A stretch of 64,000 nt of DNA from Orientallactaga sibirica (GCA_036365145.1 JAEOAD010000004.1:52107001-52171000), one strand, 5' to 3'. Positions 11,385-22,980 are shown, counted from the first letter of the stretch. Translations and numbers: made by a program. The notes: generated by a model from the sequence alone, not told the origin.

Positions 11385-12025
11385 GAGAGCATGCCAGTCA
11401 CAAGAAGGTTCAGCACGTGAATGTTTTCTTTGAATACATATGGAGATTTCATTACAGGAAGTGAGAAGTGTTCGATACATAGTGCATTTTCTGTTTGCAA
11501 TCACACTGCAAGCACAGAGGTGGCATGTGCTTTGTCACAATGTATACCCATTGCTCAGCAGAGTGCCCAACATGGACGTGCGATTCAGCAAAGAATGGCT
11601 GGATAATCAGTTAAATGCATACGTGAACCCATATGCAAGCATTTTTAAGTGATAAGAGAATAAGAATGACTTGAGACTGAAATTTTAATGCAAAAGCATT
11701 GATTGTCTAGAAAAAAAATTCCTAAGGCCGCATTGAATGCTAGTGATTACCCTACAGCACCCATGGACCCCACTTCCACATCACCATGAGCCATGTGGAC
11801 ATTGTGGTTAAAGATATAATAGAGTTTTAGTGGTGCTGGGCTGCACGTCTGTCCAGGGTATAGAAGGAAATGAGCATAGAGAACTTGTCAGAGACAATGG
11901 TGAAGGGGAGGCTTTATGTGCAGTGATGAGAAACTTAGTGATGGCACTGACAGAGCTGAAGCAGAAGAGGAACCACATGAGGCCTCCATCTTAACTGGAC
12001 TTTTCTTACAGCAAAGAAGGGGACA
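8651..12025 (+). other. SINE-poor intron block (3.4 kb)
   Basis: No recent SINE or L1 was recognised in 3.4 kb, against a typical spacing of well under 1 kb elsewhere in this intron. A possible MER5-like relic is near 8968-9055 (CACATTAGAATCCCCTGAGC) and an (ATT)n at 11344. Open frames of up to 108 codons on the minus strand (9898-10224) have no recognisable homology. Confidence 0.5.
11344..11384. repeat. (ATT)n microsatellite
   Basis: About 13 uninterrupted ATT units. Confidence 0.97.
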
Positions 12026-12026
12026 A

Positions 12027-12235
12027 AGGGCCTGGAGAGATTGCTCAGTGGTTAAGGGACTTGCCAGCAAAACCTAACAACCCAGGTTCAATTCCCCAAT
12101 ACCTACATAAACCCAGATACACAAAGTGGCACATGAATCGGGAGATCATTCGCAATGGCTGGAGGCTCTGTCGCATCTCTCCTTCCCCCCTCCTTGCATA
12201 TAAATAAAACATATTTTTAAAAAATAAAAAAAGAG
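12027..12235 (+). mobile_element. DIP-like SINE, sense
   Basis: GGGCCTGGAGAGATTGCTCA head, GGTTCAATTCCCCAATACC B-box region, AAGTGGCACATGAATCGGG body, then a CT-rich and A-rich tail. Confidence 0.85.
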
Positions 12236-12524
12236 GACAGAGGAGAGTACAGATACCCAGGAGTCTGTCTATAGCAACTGTATAAAAAAAAAAAAAAAAA
12301 ATCAGCTGGTACTGTACCTGGTAAAGCTGGCAAAACTGAAGAGGAGAGGGGAAATCAAAACTTTAAGCTGATAAATTAATAAAATTTAGTGACTAATTAA
12401 GGAAGTAAGAGTAGGAGTTACCCAGAGTGATGGCTGACATCAGGATTTCCAACTTAGACAGCTAGATTGGTAGATGGTTTTGAACACACCACCAAAGGAA
12501 GCAAGTGGAAGTCTAGTCTGTCAA

Positions 12525-12620
12525 TGAGCATTCAATAAGGACCTGATATATCAGGCATCCTTCTAGGTTGTGAGGCTGCAAAGGCAAATGTATCCTACAC
12601 TTTCTGTGGGTTTGTTATAT
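12525..12620 (+). mobile_element. MIR-like relic
   Basis: TGAGCATTCAATAAGGACC, then CAGGCATCCTTCTAGGTTG resembles the old mammalian pattern TGAGCACCTACTATGTGCCA. Weak, by eye. Confidence 0.35.
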
Positions 12621-12639
12621 GCTTATATAAGCACATACA

Positions 12640-12785
12640 ATGTGACCTCAGAGCCTCACACCCGTTAATACCAGCACTAAGGAGGCTGAGGCAGGAGTAT
12701 CACTATAAGTTTGAGGCCAACATGGGCAACAGAGTGAGTTCCAGGTTAGGAAAGGCTAGAGCAAAATCCTACCTTTAAAATAAAA
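12640..12785 (+). mobile_element. Old B1-like SINE, sense
   Basis: TTAATACCAGCACTAAGGAG, GAGGCAGGAGTATCAC and GAGTGAGTTCCAGGTTAGG. Confidence 0.7.
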
Positions 12786-12911
12786 TATAATTTAAAATTA
12801 TATATAAATACAACTGGGCCTTGTGTGTGTGGAAGTTAGCTAGCTTGCTTGCTTTTCTCTTGTTTCTTTCTAGTTTCCTCCCTTTCTTTCTATGATTTAT
12901 TTGAGAGGAGT

Positions 12912-13040
12912 TCTTTTTTTTTGTAGCCCAGGCTGGCCCAGAACTCACTATATAAACCAGGCTGGCCTCAAATTTACAGCAATCCTTGATCCTCCATCCC
13001 CAGAGCGTTGGGATTACAGGTGAGACGCTATGCCTGCCTG
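12912..13040 (-). mobile_element. B1-like SINE, antisense
   Basis: TTTTTTTTGTAGCCCAGGCT, then GGCCTCAAATTTACAGCAAT and GCGTTGGGATTACAGGTGA. Confidence 0.8.
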
Positions 13041-13379
13041 AAGCTTGCTTTCATCATCACATGGAGACTAGAGGGTGCTGAGATGATCATCGCATCACTG
13101 CCCAGCTGTTATGAAGATAAGCTTGTAATTCAAAACCAGATGAGAGGCCTGACAACAGATTCAGACAATTTTGCAAAATGAACTTAACTCCCCCAGGCCA
13201 TTCTGTGACCACCTGCCCTGCCTTCTAACATACAGAAAGGTTCTTAAAACAATAGAAGGCTAAAAGTATAGATTGGTGATATAGCTTCTTACAGATTAGC
13301 ATGTGTCAGTTCCTGACTTAAATCTTCAGCTCTCCCCACCAAAGAGTGAACAGAAAGTATATCACTAAGCATTTTCTTA

Positions 13380-13611
13380 GATTTTTCTTTTTAATTTGAA
13401 AGATACAGAGAGAGAGAGAGAATTGACACACCAGCGGCCTCTCAGCAGCTGTGAACAAACTCCAGACGCATGTGCCCCCTTGTGCACAAGTGTGGCATTA
13501 CACCCTTGTGTCACTTTTGCATCTAGCTAAACATGGGACCTGGAGATTATAAAGGGCGTTCTTAGGCTTCACAGGCAGGCGCCTTAACCACTAAGTCATC
13601 TCTCCAGCCCA
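13380..13611 (-). mobile_element. DIP-like SINE, CTCF-motif subfamily, antisense
   Basis: Complement of the long subfamily: CTCAGCAGCTGTGAACAAAC, GTGTGGCATTACACCCTTGT, GGGACCTGGAGATTATAAAG and end TCATCTCTCCAGCCCA. Its core has decayed (reads GTGCCCCCTTGTGC at 13472-13485). Confidence 0.86.
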
Positions 13612-13627
13612 TTTTCTTGGATTTGTT

Positions 13628-13866
13628 AAAAAATATTTATTTAATTATTTGAGCAAGAGAGACTAAGAGGAAGAGAGAGGGAGGGAGAGACAGAGTGAAA
13701 GCATAGTGAGTGTGGGTGTACCAGGGCCTTCTGCCTCTACAAATAAACTCTAGACACATGTGCCTCTTTGTACATCTGACTTTACATGGGTACTGGGAAA
13801 TTGAACTCAGGCATCAGGCTTTGCAAGCAAACTCTTTTAACTGATGAGCCATATCTCTAGCCCATA
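13628..13866 (-). mobile_element. DIP-like SINE, antisense
   Basis: AATATTTATTTAATTATTTG tail complement, GAGAGGGAGGGAGAGACAGA, body TAAACTCTAGACACATGTG and end CATATCTCTAGCCCA. Confidence 0.85.
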
Positions 13867-14071
13867 TTTAGATGTTTGATATAAAGGTAGCAATCATTCT
13901 TTTAAAGGTATTTGCCACAATAAGGTTGAAAACTGCTAGATACCTCTTTTAAAAATGTTTGCCATGCTAACATTGCAAATTGCTATCTGCTAATACCTAA
14001 ATTACCTTTTTATTTTTGCATGTCATAATTCATAGAGAGATAAAACAACTTTTTAAATTAAATACTTGCTG

Positions 14072-14240
14072 CTGGGTGTGGTGGCACACTCCTTTACTCC
14101 CAGCCCTTGGGAGGCAGAGTTAGGAGGATTGCTGTGAGTTCAAGGCCACCCTGAGACTACATAGTGAATTACAGGTCAGCCTGAGCTAGAGTGAGACCCT
14201 ACCTCGGAAAACCAAAACCAAAGTAATAATAATAATAAAA
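14072..14240 (+). mobile_element. B1-like SINE, sense
   Basis: GCTGGGTGTGGTGGCACACT, TAGGAGGATTGCTGTGAGTT, TACATAGTGAATTACAGGTC, with a CCAAA/AATAAT tail. Confidence 0.88.
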
Positions 14241-14374
14241 TTACTTATATTTTGTCTTGCAGTGTTTCTCCCTTCCTTTCACCACCTCCCATCCTCTACC
14301 ATCTCTCTTGCTTGCCCATTTTTTTTTTTTTTTTTTTTCCTAGTTAACTCAGTTTTGTTTATGAGTCTATTCTG

Positions 14375-14616
14375 TTTGGCTTTGTTTTGTTTCATTTTGT
14401 TTTGTTTCATTTTGGAGACCAGGTCTCACGTAGCTCAGAGTGGCCTCCTGTGTAGAGGATAACATTGAAACTGTGATCCTCCCACTTCTACCTCCTGAGG
14501 GGCTGGGATTATGGGTGTGTGCCACCTCACTGGGCTGTATGTGGTACTGGGGATTGAACCCTGGACCTTGTGCATACTAGGCAGTTACTCTACCAACTGA
14601 GCTACATCCTAGCCTT
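14375..14616 (-). mobile_element. B4-like (ID plus B1) composite SINE, antisense
   Basis: A B1-type complement (GGTCTCACGTAGCTCAGAGT to GGGTGTGTGCCACC) is followed by an ID-type complement (TGGGGATTGAACCCTGGACC to CAACTGAGCTACATCCTAGC), the order expected for an antisense B4. Confidence 0.78.
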
Positions 14617-14767
14617 TTGTTTGGCTTTGGAATTTGACCACTTTTGTTACTCTTCTTCCAAATGCTCAGATATACAGGATTATCTACCACTTTGATTATT
14701 TCCCCTCTCAAAGCTCCCCATTGTGCTGTGCCTTCCAAACCTGTGCCTGCAGTCTGTCTTCCTGGGG

Positions 14768-14867
14768 CTTGTATATCTGGCTTTACATTGGTACTGGGGA
14801 ATCGAACCTGGGTCCTTTGGCTTTGCAGGCGAATGCCTTAACCGCTAAGCCATTGCTCCAACCCCCA
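14768..14867 (-). mobile_element. DIP-like SINE 5' half, antisense
   Basis: ATCTGGCTTTACATTGGTAC, GGGGAATCGAACCTGGGTCC and CTTAACCGCTAAGCCATTGC match the complement of the SINE head with its B-box. Confidence 0.82.
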
Positions 14868-14869
14868 GA

Positions 14870-16800
14870 CATACGTTTCTTAAAAACAGGAAAATGCCCC
14901 TGTTCATTAGTCTACATCTTTTGATTAGAGAATTCAGTCCATTCATATTCAGAACTATTATTGGAAGGTGGGAGTTATGTCCTATCATACTGGTGATTTT
15001 GTGGGGTTTGGTGTTTTCTTTGGTCATTATTTGTTGATAACTGATTATTATTTCCCCTATAACCTCTTTAATTTGTTTACCCTTCTCTTCAGTCTGAAGT
15101 ATTCTTCCAGTGTCCTCTGTAGAGCTGGCTTAATGGTCATTAGTTCCTTTAGTCTGCTTTTATTATGGAAAAGTTTTCTTTTGCCATCTAGTATGATGAT
15201 AATTTTGCTGGGTTTAGTCATTTAGGTCGACAGGTTTTTTTTTTTTTTAAAAATACTTGGAATACACCATTCCACAATTTTCTGGCTTTTAGTTTTTCTG
15301 GCTTTTTAGTTTTCATTGAAAAATCATCTGTTATAATGATGGATCTGCCATTATATATAACTTTTTTTCTCTCTCTCACTGCTTTCAGTATCCTTTCTTT
15401 GTTCCATGTATTTAATGTTTTGTCTATAATGGTTTTGACTATAATGTGACTTGAGGAATTTCTTTTCTGTATACCTATTGTATCTGGATAGGCATCTCTT
15501 CTAGAGTATGGGAGTTTTTTTTTTTTTTTCCTATATTTTTACTGAAAATATTTTCTTTTTTTTTTTATCTGAAGCTCTTCTTTATGACTAGTATTCACAG
15601 ACTTAGTGTTCTTATGGTGTCTCAAATGTCTTCAATATTCCACTCATAAATTTTTTTGAACTTGTCATTAAATTTGGCTAGTTGATCTATTTTCTCTACC
15701 TTACCCTTGAGCCCTGGTATTCTGTCCTCCCTGTGGAATTTCATTTCTTAGCCCAGTATGACTTCACCATTTCATTTAGCTGTTGGTGTTCTCTTGGAGT
15801 TCCTTCAGGTGTCTATTCATATCCTCTTTGAATTCATTCAGGTGTCTATTGTGTTCTTTCAGATGTTTGTGTGTATATTTTGGGATTTCTTTCTTTTTTT
15901 TCTTTAAGGAAAATTTTACTAGAATTTAAGAGAAAAACCACAAGGAAGATAAGCCACAAAGTTCAGCAGCTCACTTAGGGATTTCAAAGATGATTTTAAT
16001 TTGTCTCAAGGAGGATCTCATTGAGTTCAACTTAGGTAATTAAGTTTCTTTCATGTTTATATTCATGCTATTCATTTTGGGAAGTTTTCAGCCATTATTT
16101 CTTTAAATTTTATCTCTGCTGTTCTTCCACTTCTCACATCTCCTTCTTGTTTCACTTCTCTCTCTTTTCCACTCCTCTTCTCTTCCTCTGCATCTTTCTC
16201 TCTCTCCTCTTCTGAAACTCCTACAATGCATGTGCTGGTCCACTAGATGATGTGCCATGTGTTATTTGGCTCTGCTCACTTTCTTTTTTTTTTTTTTTTT
16301 TTTTCCTCTCTTTTTATTTCTCAGACTTGAAATTAGCCAGCCTTCTTTTGTCAGCTTAAATATGTATTTAAGTTCCTCTGGCAAATTTTTCACTTCAGTT
16401 ATTCTACTTTTCTGGTCTTTTCAAAGCTTTGCTGCCTGTTTATTTGTATTTCTATTTGTTCATGCATCTTTTCTCTGGACTTTGTCTACATCTTCTTTGA
16501 TTATTTATGCATCTTTAAAGCAATTGTTTTAAAATCCTTGTGTGGCATATCTGCCATTATGTACTCTCCCCCATAGTTTCTATTGATTTTGTTTTATAAA
16601 TAGGCCATGCTGTATGGTCACTTTGTATGACTTGTGACATTTTGTAGAACCCTGGACATATGTACACAATAATGTAGTAACTTTGAAAGTCAATCTCCTT
16701 CCCAATGAGTGGCTATAATTTCTTTTTATTGCTTTGTTCATGTTTTCATTGTTGTGGGCTGCATCTACTGCAAGAATCAGCATAATTTGTAAATGTATGT
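14870..16800 (-). mobile_element. Old LINE-1 fragment, antisense (ORF2 start through 5' part)
   Basis: On the minus strand 14940-14980 encodes VLNMNGLNSLIKRCRLMN, the recognisable N-terminus of L1 ORF2 endonuclease with changes. Further right, + strand motifs (AGAGCTGGCTTAATGGTCAT, TTTGCTGGGTTTAGTCAT, CTTTCTTTGTTCCATGTA) fit the complement of the ORF1-ORF2 region of mammalian L1. Many stops and indels; inactive. Poly-T tracts at 15233, 15515 and 16280 may mark later insertions. Right boundary approximate. Confidence 0.65.
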
Positions 16801-17424
16801 TTTATTTTACAACATCTTTTCTGAGCCTGCACCTTTTCCTAAGCATATATCATCACTTTCTAATTCCCTTGTGTATGTAGCTATTTTTGAATGATGATCT
16901 AGTCTAATTCTGGCACTCCAAAGAGGAATGGTTTATGATATGGGAGTAGATGCAATTGAATGGATGTTCAATTTTTGTCTTCCTTGTGATCAGAAGCAGT
17001 GATCTAAGCATGAAGGGTATTTAGAAGACAGGGTACTTTTTGCCCAGCCTAAATTCTTCAAGCTCCTCCTAGAATATCCATATAGCTTCCTGTTTTTGCT
17101 ACTGTGCTAAAAGCTGAAATTGGCTAAAATTAATTTTAACCCTCTGCCTTAGGAATTTCAAACCTTAGACTCCCTAGTACTAAACCAGGTACATTAGGAA
17201 AACTGCTGCTCCAAGTGCTGTGTAGACATGGAGCTTCCAAATGCCTTCTGTTCCACCATCACCCCAGAATTTATCATTCAGTTTAAATAAAACATCTTAC
17301 TTCACCTAAGGTCTCTTTGTTCTTGAAGAAAAGATTATGAGCCATAAATGAGTCTATATTTCATTTACTTCTTGATCTTTATACCCAGATTAAGGCATTT
17401 ACTGTTAATGTAATGATGATGCCA
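16801..17424 (+). other. Intron sequence without recognised features
   Basis: No SINE, exon or repeat family recognised. Confidence 0.45.
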
Positions 17425-17660
17425 GGAAAGAAACAGGAAGAGTTTCATCTGCATTGAGCATCCATTCTGTGCCATGCTCTTTCATTTCTTTCCTCACTTA
17501 CCTCTTAATTCAGATGGTAAAACAGAATTATAAATGGTGCTTATTTTGTAGAAGACAAAAGTGAGACCTGTGTCACTAAGCAGTCTGGCCACGGCCACCT
17601 GCAAGGAAATCATACAGTTAAAATTTAAATACAAGCTGGGCTGAATCCAAAGGCCACAGG
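17425..17660 (+). mobile_element. MIR-like relic, sense
   Basis: GCATTGAGCATCCATTCTGT, a middle resembling the MIR ATTTTACAGATGAGGAAACTG core, and a CACTAAGCAGTCTGGCCACG stretch like the AGGTCACACAGC core. Assigned by eye. Confidence 0.5.
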
Positions 17661-17938
17661 GTTTTTTGTTTGTTTGTTTGTTATCCTGCTGCATTCTCAT
17701 GCTTCATGGCCATAAGCAAATTTGTTGATTACAATGAAAATTAATCTCAGGACTGTTTTGTGTTTTTAACTGATATTGGAAATTGTTTAATAAATAATCA
17801 TATAAAATGAATAAAGTAGATGGGAGCCAACTATGGGGAAAAAGCTGTGACATCCGCCTGCACATAGCATTAGCACTCTCTCATGAAATGATAGTAGATT
17901 AAGATCCACAGAGGCTTTTTATAAAAGTAGTACATAAG

Positions 17939-18200
17939 GGCTGGAGAGATGGCTTAGCCGTTAAGGCGCCTGCCTGCTAAGCCTAAGAATGCTGGTTCCA
18001 ATCTCCAGCAGTTCCAATCTCCAAGGTCCCACATTTAGCCAGATGCAAAATAACACAAGGGCGCAATGCTGCACTTGACCACAAGGGGGCGCACGCATCT
18101 GGATTTCATTCACAGACTGCTGGTGCACCCATCTCTATCTGTCTTCATCTCCCTCTCTCTCTCTGTCTCTCTCCAAAATATATATATATATTACATAAGT
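17939..18200 (+). mobile_element. DIP-like SINE, CTCF-motif subfamily, sense
   Basis: GGGCTGGAGAGATGGCTTAG head, a duplicated GTTCCAATCTCCA unit, TTGACCACAAGGGGGCGCAC body and CT-rich tail. Core CCACAAGGGGGCGC is at 18079-18092 and is intact. Confidence 0.88.
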
Positions 18201-18552
18201 ACATGCAATTCAGGGAGCAGAAAACTGTACTCAATCTTTCTGAATTTGTTTTAATGTTTGCTTCTAATCTTGAACAGCAATAGAGGATCACATTATAAGC
18301 TGAGTCATTTCTCTGTCCTCACAGGTAACTATTATGCTTAATTTGAGTCATTCCTGCTCATATATTTTTTACCTTTCCTATGCATCTACATATTGATAAT
18401 ATGTAACAGTGATCAGCATTCTTATAAAATACATATTAGTGATTATTATGGCAAAGAATTTTATATTTCCTTCTATAACTTGTTAATTTTCCTCTATGTT
18501 TTATTCTATATATTTCCATTTTGATATGCTTAGCATTTAATAATTAGATATC

Positions 18553-18835
18553 TGCACCTAATGCCATAGCCTATAATCCCAGCAACTTGAAAGGCTGAGG
18601 CAGGAGGCTCTCAAGTTCAAAGATTGCCTAGGCTATGAAGAGAATTAGTTGAGCTGGGCATGGTGGTGCATACCTTTAATCCCAGCACTCTGGAGGATGA
18701 AGTAGGAGGATCGCTGTGAGTTTGAGGACAGCCTTATACTACATAGTAAATTCCAGGTCAGCCTGACCTAGAGTGAGACCCTACCTTGAAAAACCAATAA
18801 TAACAATAATAATAATAATAATAATAATAATAATT
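18553..18835 (+). mobile_element. Old B1 relic and younger B1-like SINE with (AAT)n tail
   Basis: 18553-18645 is a diverged copy (TATAATCCCAGCAACTTGAA). 18654-18790 is a good copy (GCTGGGCATGGTGGTGCATA, CTACATAGTAAATTCCAGGT) whose tail grew into (AAT)n. Confidence 0.8.
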
Positions 18836-18916
18836 AGAAAAGGGAGGAGAGTTAGTTGAAGGCCAGCATAAGCAATGGAGAAAATCCCTATCTTAACCAT
18901 AAAAAAGTAAAAAGAG

Positions 18917-18989
18917 GTTGGGTATATAGCTAAGTGATAGAATGTTTGCCTAACACGCATAAGACCCTTTCTTTAATCCCTAGTAAAAA

Positions 18990-18990
<1 letters not shown>
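18917..18990 (+). mobile_element. ID-like SINE with (CA)n tail
   Basis: GGTTGGGTATATAGCTAAGT and GTTTGCCTAACACGCATAAG match the ID/BC1-type tRNA-Ala derivative. A pure (CA)n at 18991-19022 follows. Confidence 0.72.

Positions 18991-19022
<32 letters not shown>
18991..19022. repeat. (CA)n microsatellite
   Basis: About 16 CA units at the tail of the ID-like element. Confidence 0.95.
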
Positions 19023-19029
<7 letters not shown>

Positions 19030-19857
19030 ATTCTATGCTTGCCCATTGCTCATTGAATTATATGCTGGATAATTACATTTGCATTAATTTTATGTGTGAA
19101 ACATTTCGTCTTCCAATTTTAAGTTTATATTTTAACTTTGTGTATGGATTATTTTATTTACAAGTGTTTTATAGTTTCCATCCATTGATTTTTGTCATTT
19201 GTCAATCCTTACTTTGATTTTACTTTTTGGATTTTAAAATTTTGCCCTTCAATATCATATTTTATTATTTGAATATTAGTTTGGGAGAATTGACATGATA
19301 TTGAATCTTAATCTTTGTCAATATGGACATAGTATGTCTCAATAATCCTTTGTATCTTTCAGTAAAAGTACAACAGCGCATTTCTTTCAAAATGGCGTGT
19401 TTTTGTTTGTTTGTTTTTTTGTTTGTTTGTTTTTGTCATGGCCACTCTTTTAAAATGTTGGCTGTGTATGATAACTTCATTGATATTTTTTGTACAGAGG
19501 CTGTCTCCCATCACTTTGCTGAACACTGTTAGGAACTTCTATGCCTTCTCACTAGAGTTCCCTGATTTTATAATGTACTTGATTATGCTGTCCATAAATA
19601 ATCCATCCCCTTCCAATACTTACACATCATAGGAACTTTGATGATGTGACCTAGAAGCAGTAACATGGGCCATCCCTATCTTGTCTTTAAATTGTAATAT
19701 CTCTATATTTTAAATTTTAAATACATCACATGCTGTAGGTTTGTTGTAGATATTCATTATATATATGAAGATTGTTTTATTAACAGTTGGTTAGCATGTT
19801 CATGAAAATCTATATCGAATCATATGTTTTTCTTGTCTTTTTCTATTTTTTTTTTTT
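19023..19857 (+). other. Intron sequence without recognised features
   Basis: A/T-rich with TTTG-rich tracts near 19400. Short open frames only. Confidence 0.5.
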
Positions 19858-20003
19858 AATTTTGAGGTAGGACCTCACTCTAGCCCAGGATGACATGGGA
19901 TTCACACTGTAGTCCCATGCCATGGCCTCAAACTCACAGCAATCCTACTACTTCTGCCTTCTGAGTGCTGGGATGAAAGGCATATGCCCCCATGCCTGGC
20001 ATG
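19858..20003 (-). mobile_element. B1-like SINE, antisense
   Basis: GAGGTAGGACCTCACTCTAG, CATGGCCTCAAACTCACAGC and GAGTGCTGGGATGAAAGGCA. Confidence 0.85.
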
Positions 20004-20144
20004 CTTTTCTGTGTATTTCAAAAATTCATAAGCTTCTCTCCCACTAATATACTAATGTGGTAAACTGCATTGATTGATGCTTCCATTAAATTATCTTCAT
20101 ATTTATTATAAATTTCATTTATAGTAATGTTTTTAATATTTTTT

Positions 20145-20167
20145 ATATTTTACTTATTTATTTATTT

Positions 20168-20204
<37 letters not shown>

Positions 20205-20347
20205 TGGGCGCACCAGGTCCTCCAGCCACTAGAAACGAACTCCAGATGCATGTGCCCCCTTGTGCATCTGGCTTACTGGAGAGTCGAACCAGGATCTTTT
20301 GGCTTTGCAGGCAAATGCCTTAACTGCTAAGCCATCTCTCCAGCCCC
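20145..20347 (-). mobile_element. DIP-like SINE, antisense
   Basis: TTACTTATTTATTTATTTGA, long (GA)n, AACTCCAGATGCATGTGCCC and AACTGCTAAGCCATCTCTCC. Nearly complete. Confidence 0.9.
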
Positions 20348-21149
20348 GTGTAGTGATGTTTTTCACATATACCTCGCTTTATTGCATCTTTTAACATCTA
20401 AAGTCCAAAGCCAAAGGGACTATAACCTCATTTTTTCCACCCAGGTTAGGTATCAAATTTCTACTGTCATAAAGTACTCCAGGGATCTCTCCCTTTCCTT
20501 CTCCCTCTCTCTCTTCCTTTGAAACTGGCTGTTTCTGGAATTCAGCCATGGATTAGAGACTCCTACCATTCATTAAGAACATAATAGAAAGTTTGACACT
20601 CTTCTGTCAGTCCCATCTTATAAGGATGTTAAATAGAAGGTGTGTGTTTCCACAATAAGGCTGGAATTTGCCAGGCTGTGGGCTGGCTGCAGTAAGAGCA
20701 GTAGTGGCAGCAGGTGGCAGCAGCTCCCACTCAAACAGCAGGGATTCTCCAGCAGGTCAGGGAACAGCTGGAGGCCTCCCTCACAGGCTGGCTTCTGTAT
20801 AGTTCCTTTCTACTCACAGCTGTTTGTTTCATATATGAAAAGAAATATGTCATACTGCATAAATCCCACAAATTTGACAAAAGAAAAAGGATTTTTTTGT
20901 TTGTGGGTCCTATTCATATTGAGTTTTATTCTTGAGAATTCTTTTTTTATTTAAACTCTCCAGTGCCTGTGTGCTTTCTAGAGCATCACCCTGTTTTGTC
21001 TTCTTGGATTCTTTTGGCACACTCAAGCTTTCCTTTCTATAGAAAATGGCCATATAATAAACATCTTGCTACCTTTTATTAAATATCAGGAGATACTAAT
21101 GAACGTAGTAATAGTGATAATAAAACATATGACCATATATTAAACATAA
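20348..21149 (+). other. Intron sequence, GCAG-rich patch at 20690-20790
   Basis: A GC-richer patch (GTGGCAGCAGGTGGCAGCAG) sits in ordinary intron DNA. It may be a repeat relic; no exon support. Confidence 0.4.
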
Positions 21150-21360
21150 ACTGTGTTATTGACCCTCTTCCAGAAGATTTATGCATAATATCTTATTTAA
21201 TCTGCAAAATAACTCAGGAAGCTAGGTACTACTATTATCCCCATTTTATAGATTTAGTTGTAAATTGAAGGATCAGTTCACTTGGCTAAGGTCACACTAT
21301 TGCTAACACATGTAAGAGACCAGAAGAATAACACAGGCTAGTTACTTGACCTTGAAGCTC
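21150..21360 (+). mobile_element. MIR-like relic, sense
   Basis: GCTAGGTACTACTATTATCC, CCATTTTATAGATTTAG and TGGCTAAGGTCACACTATTG follow the MIR core order (TACTATTATCCCCATTTTAC ... AGGTCACACAGCTAG). Confidence 0.65.
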
Positions 21361-21489
21361 ATGCTGTTTTCCATTAAAAGAGGTGAGGGGGGGAGCGTTG
21401 AAGAATGTTAATCAGACAGACTCATCCTTCCTGATTCCAGCAGGGTGGCAACTGCTTTAAGACATTTAAAATACATAGAAAAAAATAAG

Positions 21490-21665
21490 GTGGGCGTGTG
21501 GTGTACACCTTTAATCCTAGCACTTGGAAGGTGGAGGTAGAGTTCCAGGTTAGCCTGGGCTAGAGTGAGAATTTAGCTTGAACAAAAAAGAAGAAAGGAA
21601 GAGTTCCAGGTCAGCCTGGACTAGAGTGAGAACTTACCTCAGAAACAAAAAAAGAAAGAAAATTT
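21490..21665 (+). mobile_element. B1-like SINE with duplicated 3' part
   Basis: GTGTACACCTTTAATCCTAG then GAGTTCCAGGTTAGCCTGGG with A-rich tail; the 3' portion is repeated at about 21600-21655 (GAGTTCCAGGTCAGCCTGGA). Confidence 0.78.
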
Positions 21666-21902
21666 AATGAACAATTGTTTTCCATTGTTCCTTTATATAA
21701 GGAAAGGGATTTTTCCTATGTGGTGATCACAGTTTAGCTGTTTTACTCGGTGAGGTCAAGGGCAGAAATAAAGATAGCAGTATTAAGAACAGAATAGGTA
21801 GTGATGATTCCAGAAGTGTGGAGCAAAAGCCTAGTGAAGTCTTATATAAGGGTTCCAATTGAACAAAAGTGGTGGTGAACAGTGAGCATTTCAGCTGGTG
21901 GA

Positions 21903-21936
21903 ATCGCTTCTCAGCCTTTTGGCTAAGATCAAGTGT
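21903..21936 (+). pseudogene. RNU2 (fragment): U2 snRNA 5' fragment (truncated pseudogene)
   Basis: The 34 bases from ATCGCTTCTC to ATCAAGTGT match the first 34 nt of U2 snRNA with one change (CTCAGCC for CTCGGCC). The match stops just before the branch-point recognition sequence, so it cannot act as U2. No poly-A tail or clear target-site duplication was seen next to it. Confidence 0.88.
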
Positions 21937-22329
21937 CCGGCCAGTGGGAAGGGAAACTGGGAGTGAGTTTTGTGGAAAGGTGATGTAGACACTGGTGGAG
22001 TCTGCATCATGAAAAGGAAGTACAAGGAAGTGAAAAATGGCCAATGTTTAGTAGAGCAGAGTGACTGTGAAAATAAACATATAATCCAGGCTTGGATAAA
22101 ATAATATGCATGACTGGTATATTAGGCTACATGTATGTGCATGCACCTATGTATATGCATTGAAAGGTATAAATAATTACAAATAAAGGTAAACTTTAAA
22201 ACTATTTCCCTAATAAGGAGACATTCACTCCTATAGAAGAAAAATTTTAAAAAAGTTTAACAATGAATAAAAAAAAAAAAAAACAAGAAGAAAGAAGGGA
22301 GCTAGGAAAGAAAGAGAAATATGAAACAA

Positions 22330-22980
22330 AAATGTCCAACAAGTACTTTTAAAGTGTTCAACTTCCCTAGTCATCAGGGAGATGAGAAATAGAAACAACG
22401 TTGACATACTGTCTTGCCTTACTCAGAAGGGCAGCATCACAACTGCAGACAGCAAACGCTGGTGAGGTTGCAAGGGGAGGAGGGCGCTATTCCTACTGAC
22501 GAGAGTGAACTAGCACAGCCATTATAAAAATCAGTATGGTGGTTTCTCAAAAAATTAGAAACAGAATGCCCGTACAACCCCATTATAACACTTCTGGACA
22601 TATGCCATAAGGACTCCACATTCTACAACAGAGATACTTGCACATCCATATTTATTTCACCTCTATTTACAATAGCTAAGAACTGGAGCCACCTTAGCTG
22701 TCCATCGACAGATGAATGATGGAAATGCTGTACATATATGCCATGAATTTCTATTCAGTAATATGAAAAAATGGAATTGGGGAATTTGCAAGAAAATGGA
22801 TGGAACTGGAAAGAATCATATTAAGGGAAATGACTTAAACTCAGAAAGACCAAAACCTCATTTTCTCTCCATTAAGCAGTTCTTAGCTTGTAATATCTAT
22901 AAGTATGCATACATACATGTGCAAATGTGGCCCAAACCTACACAAGTATTGTTGTAGGATTTTGGAGTCAAGGGGATCCT
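22330..22980 (+). mobile_element. Old LINE-1 ORF2 3' fragment, sense
   Basis: Motifs follow the L1 ORF2 C-terminal order: CAACTTCCCTAGTCATCAGG, GGTGAGGTTGCAAGGGGAGG, AAAATCAGTATGGTGGTTTC, TTTACAATAGCTAAGAACTG and AAAATGGATGGAACTGGAAA. Frames are broken throughout. Confidence 0.85.

Noticed and set aside
21903..21936. Functional U2 snRNA gene
   Set aside because: Only the first 34 nt are present and the branch-point recognition region is missing.
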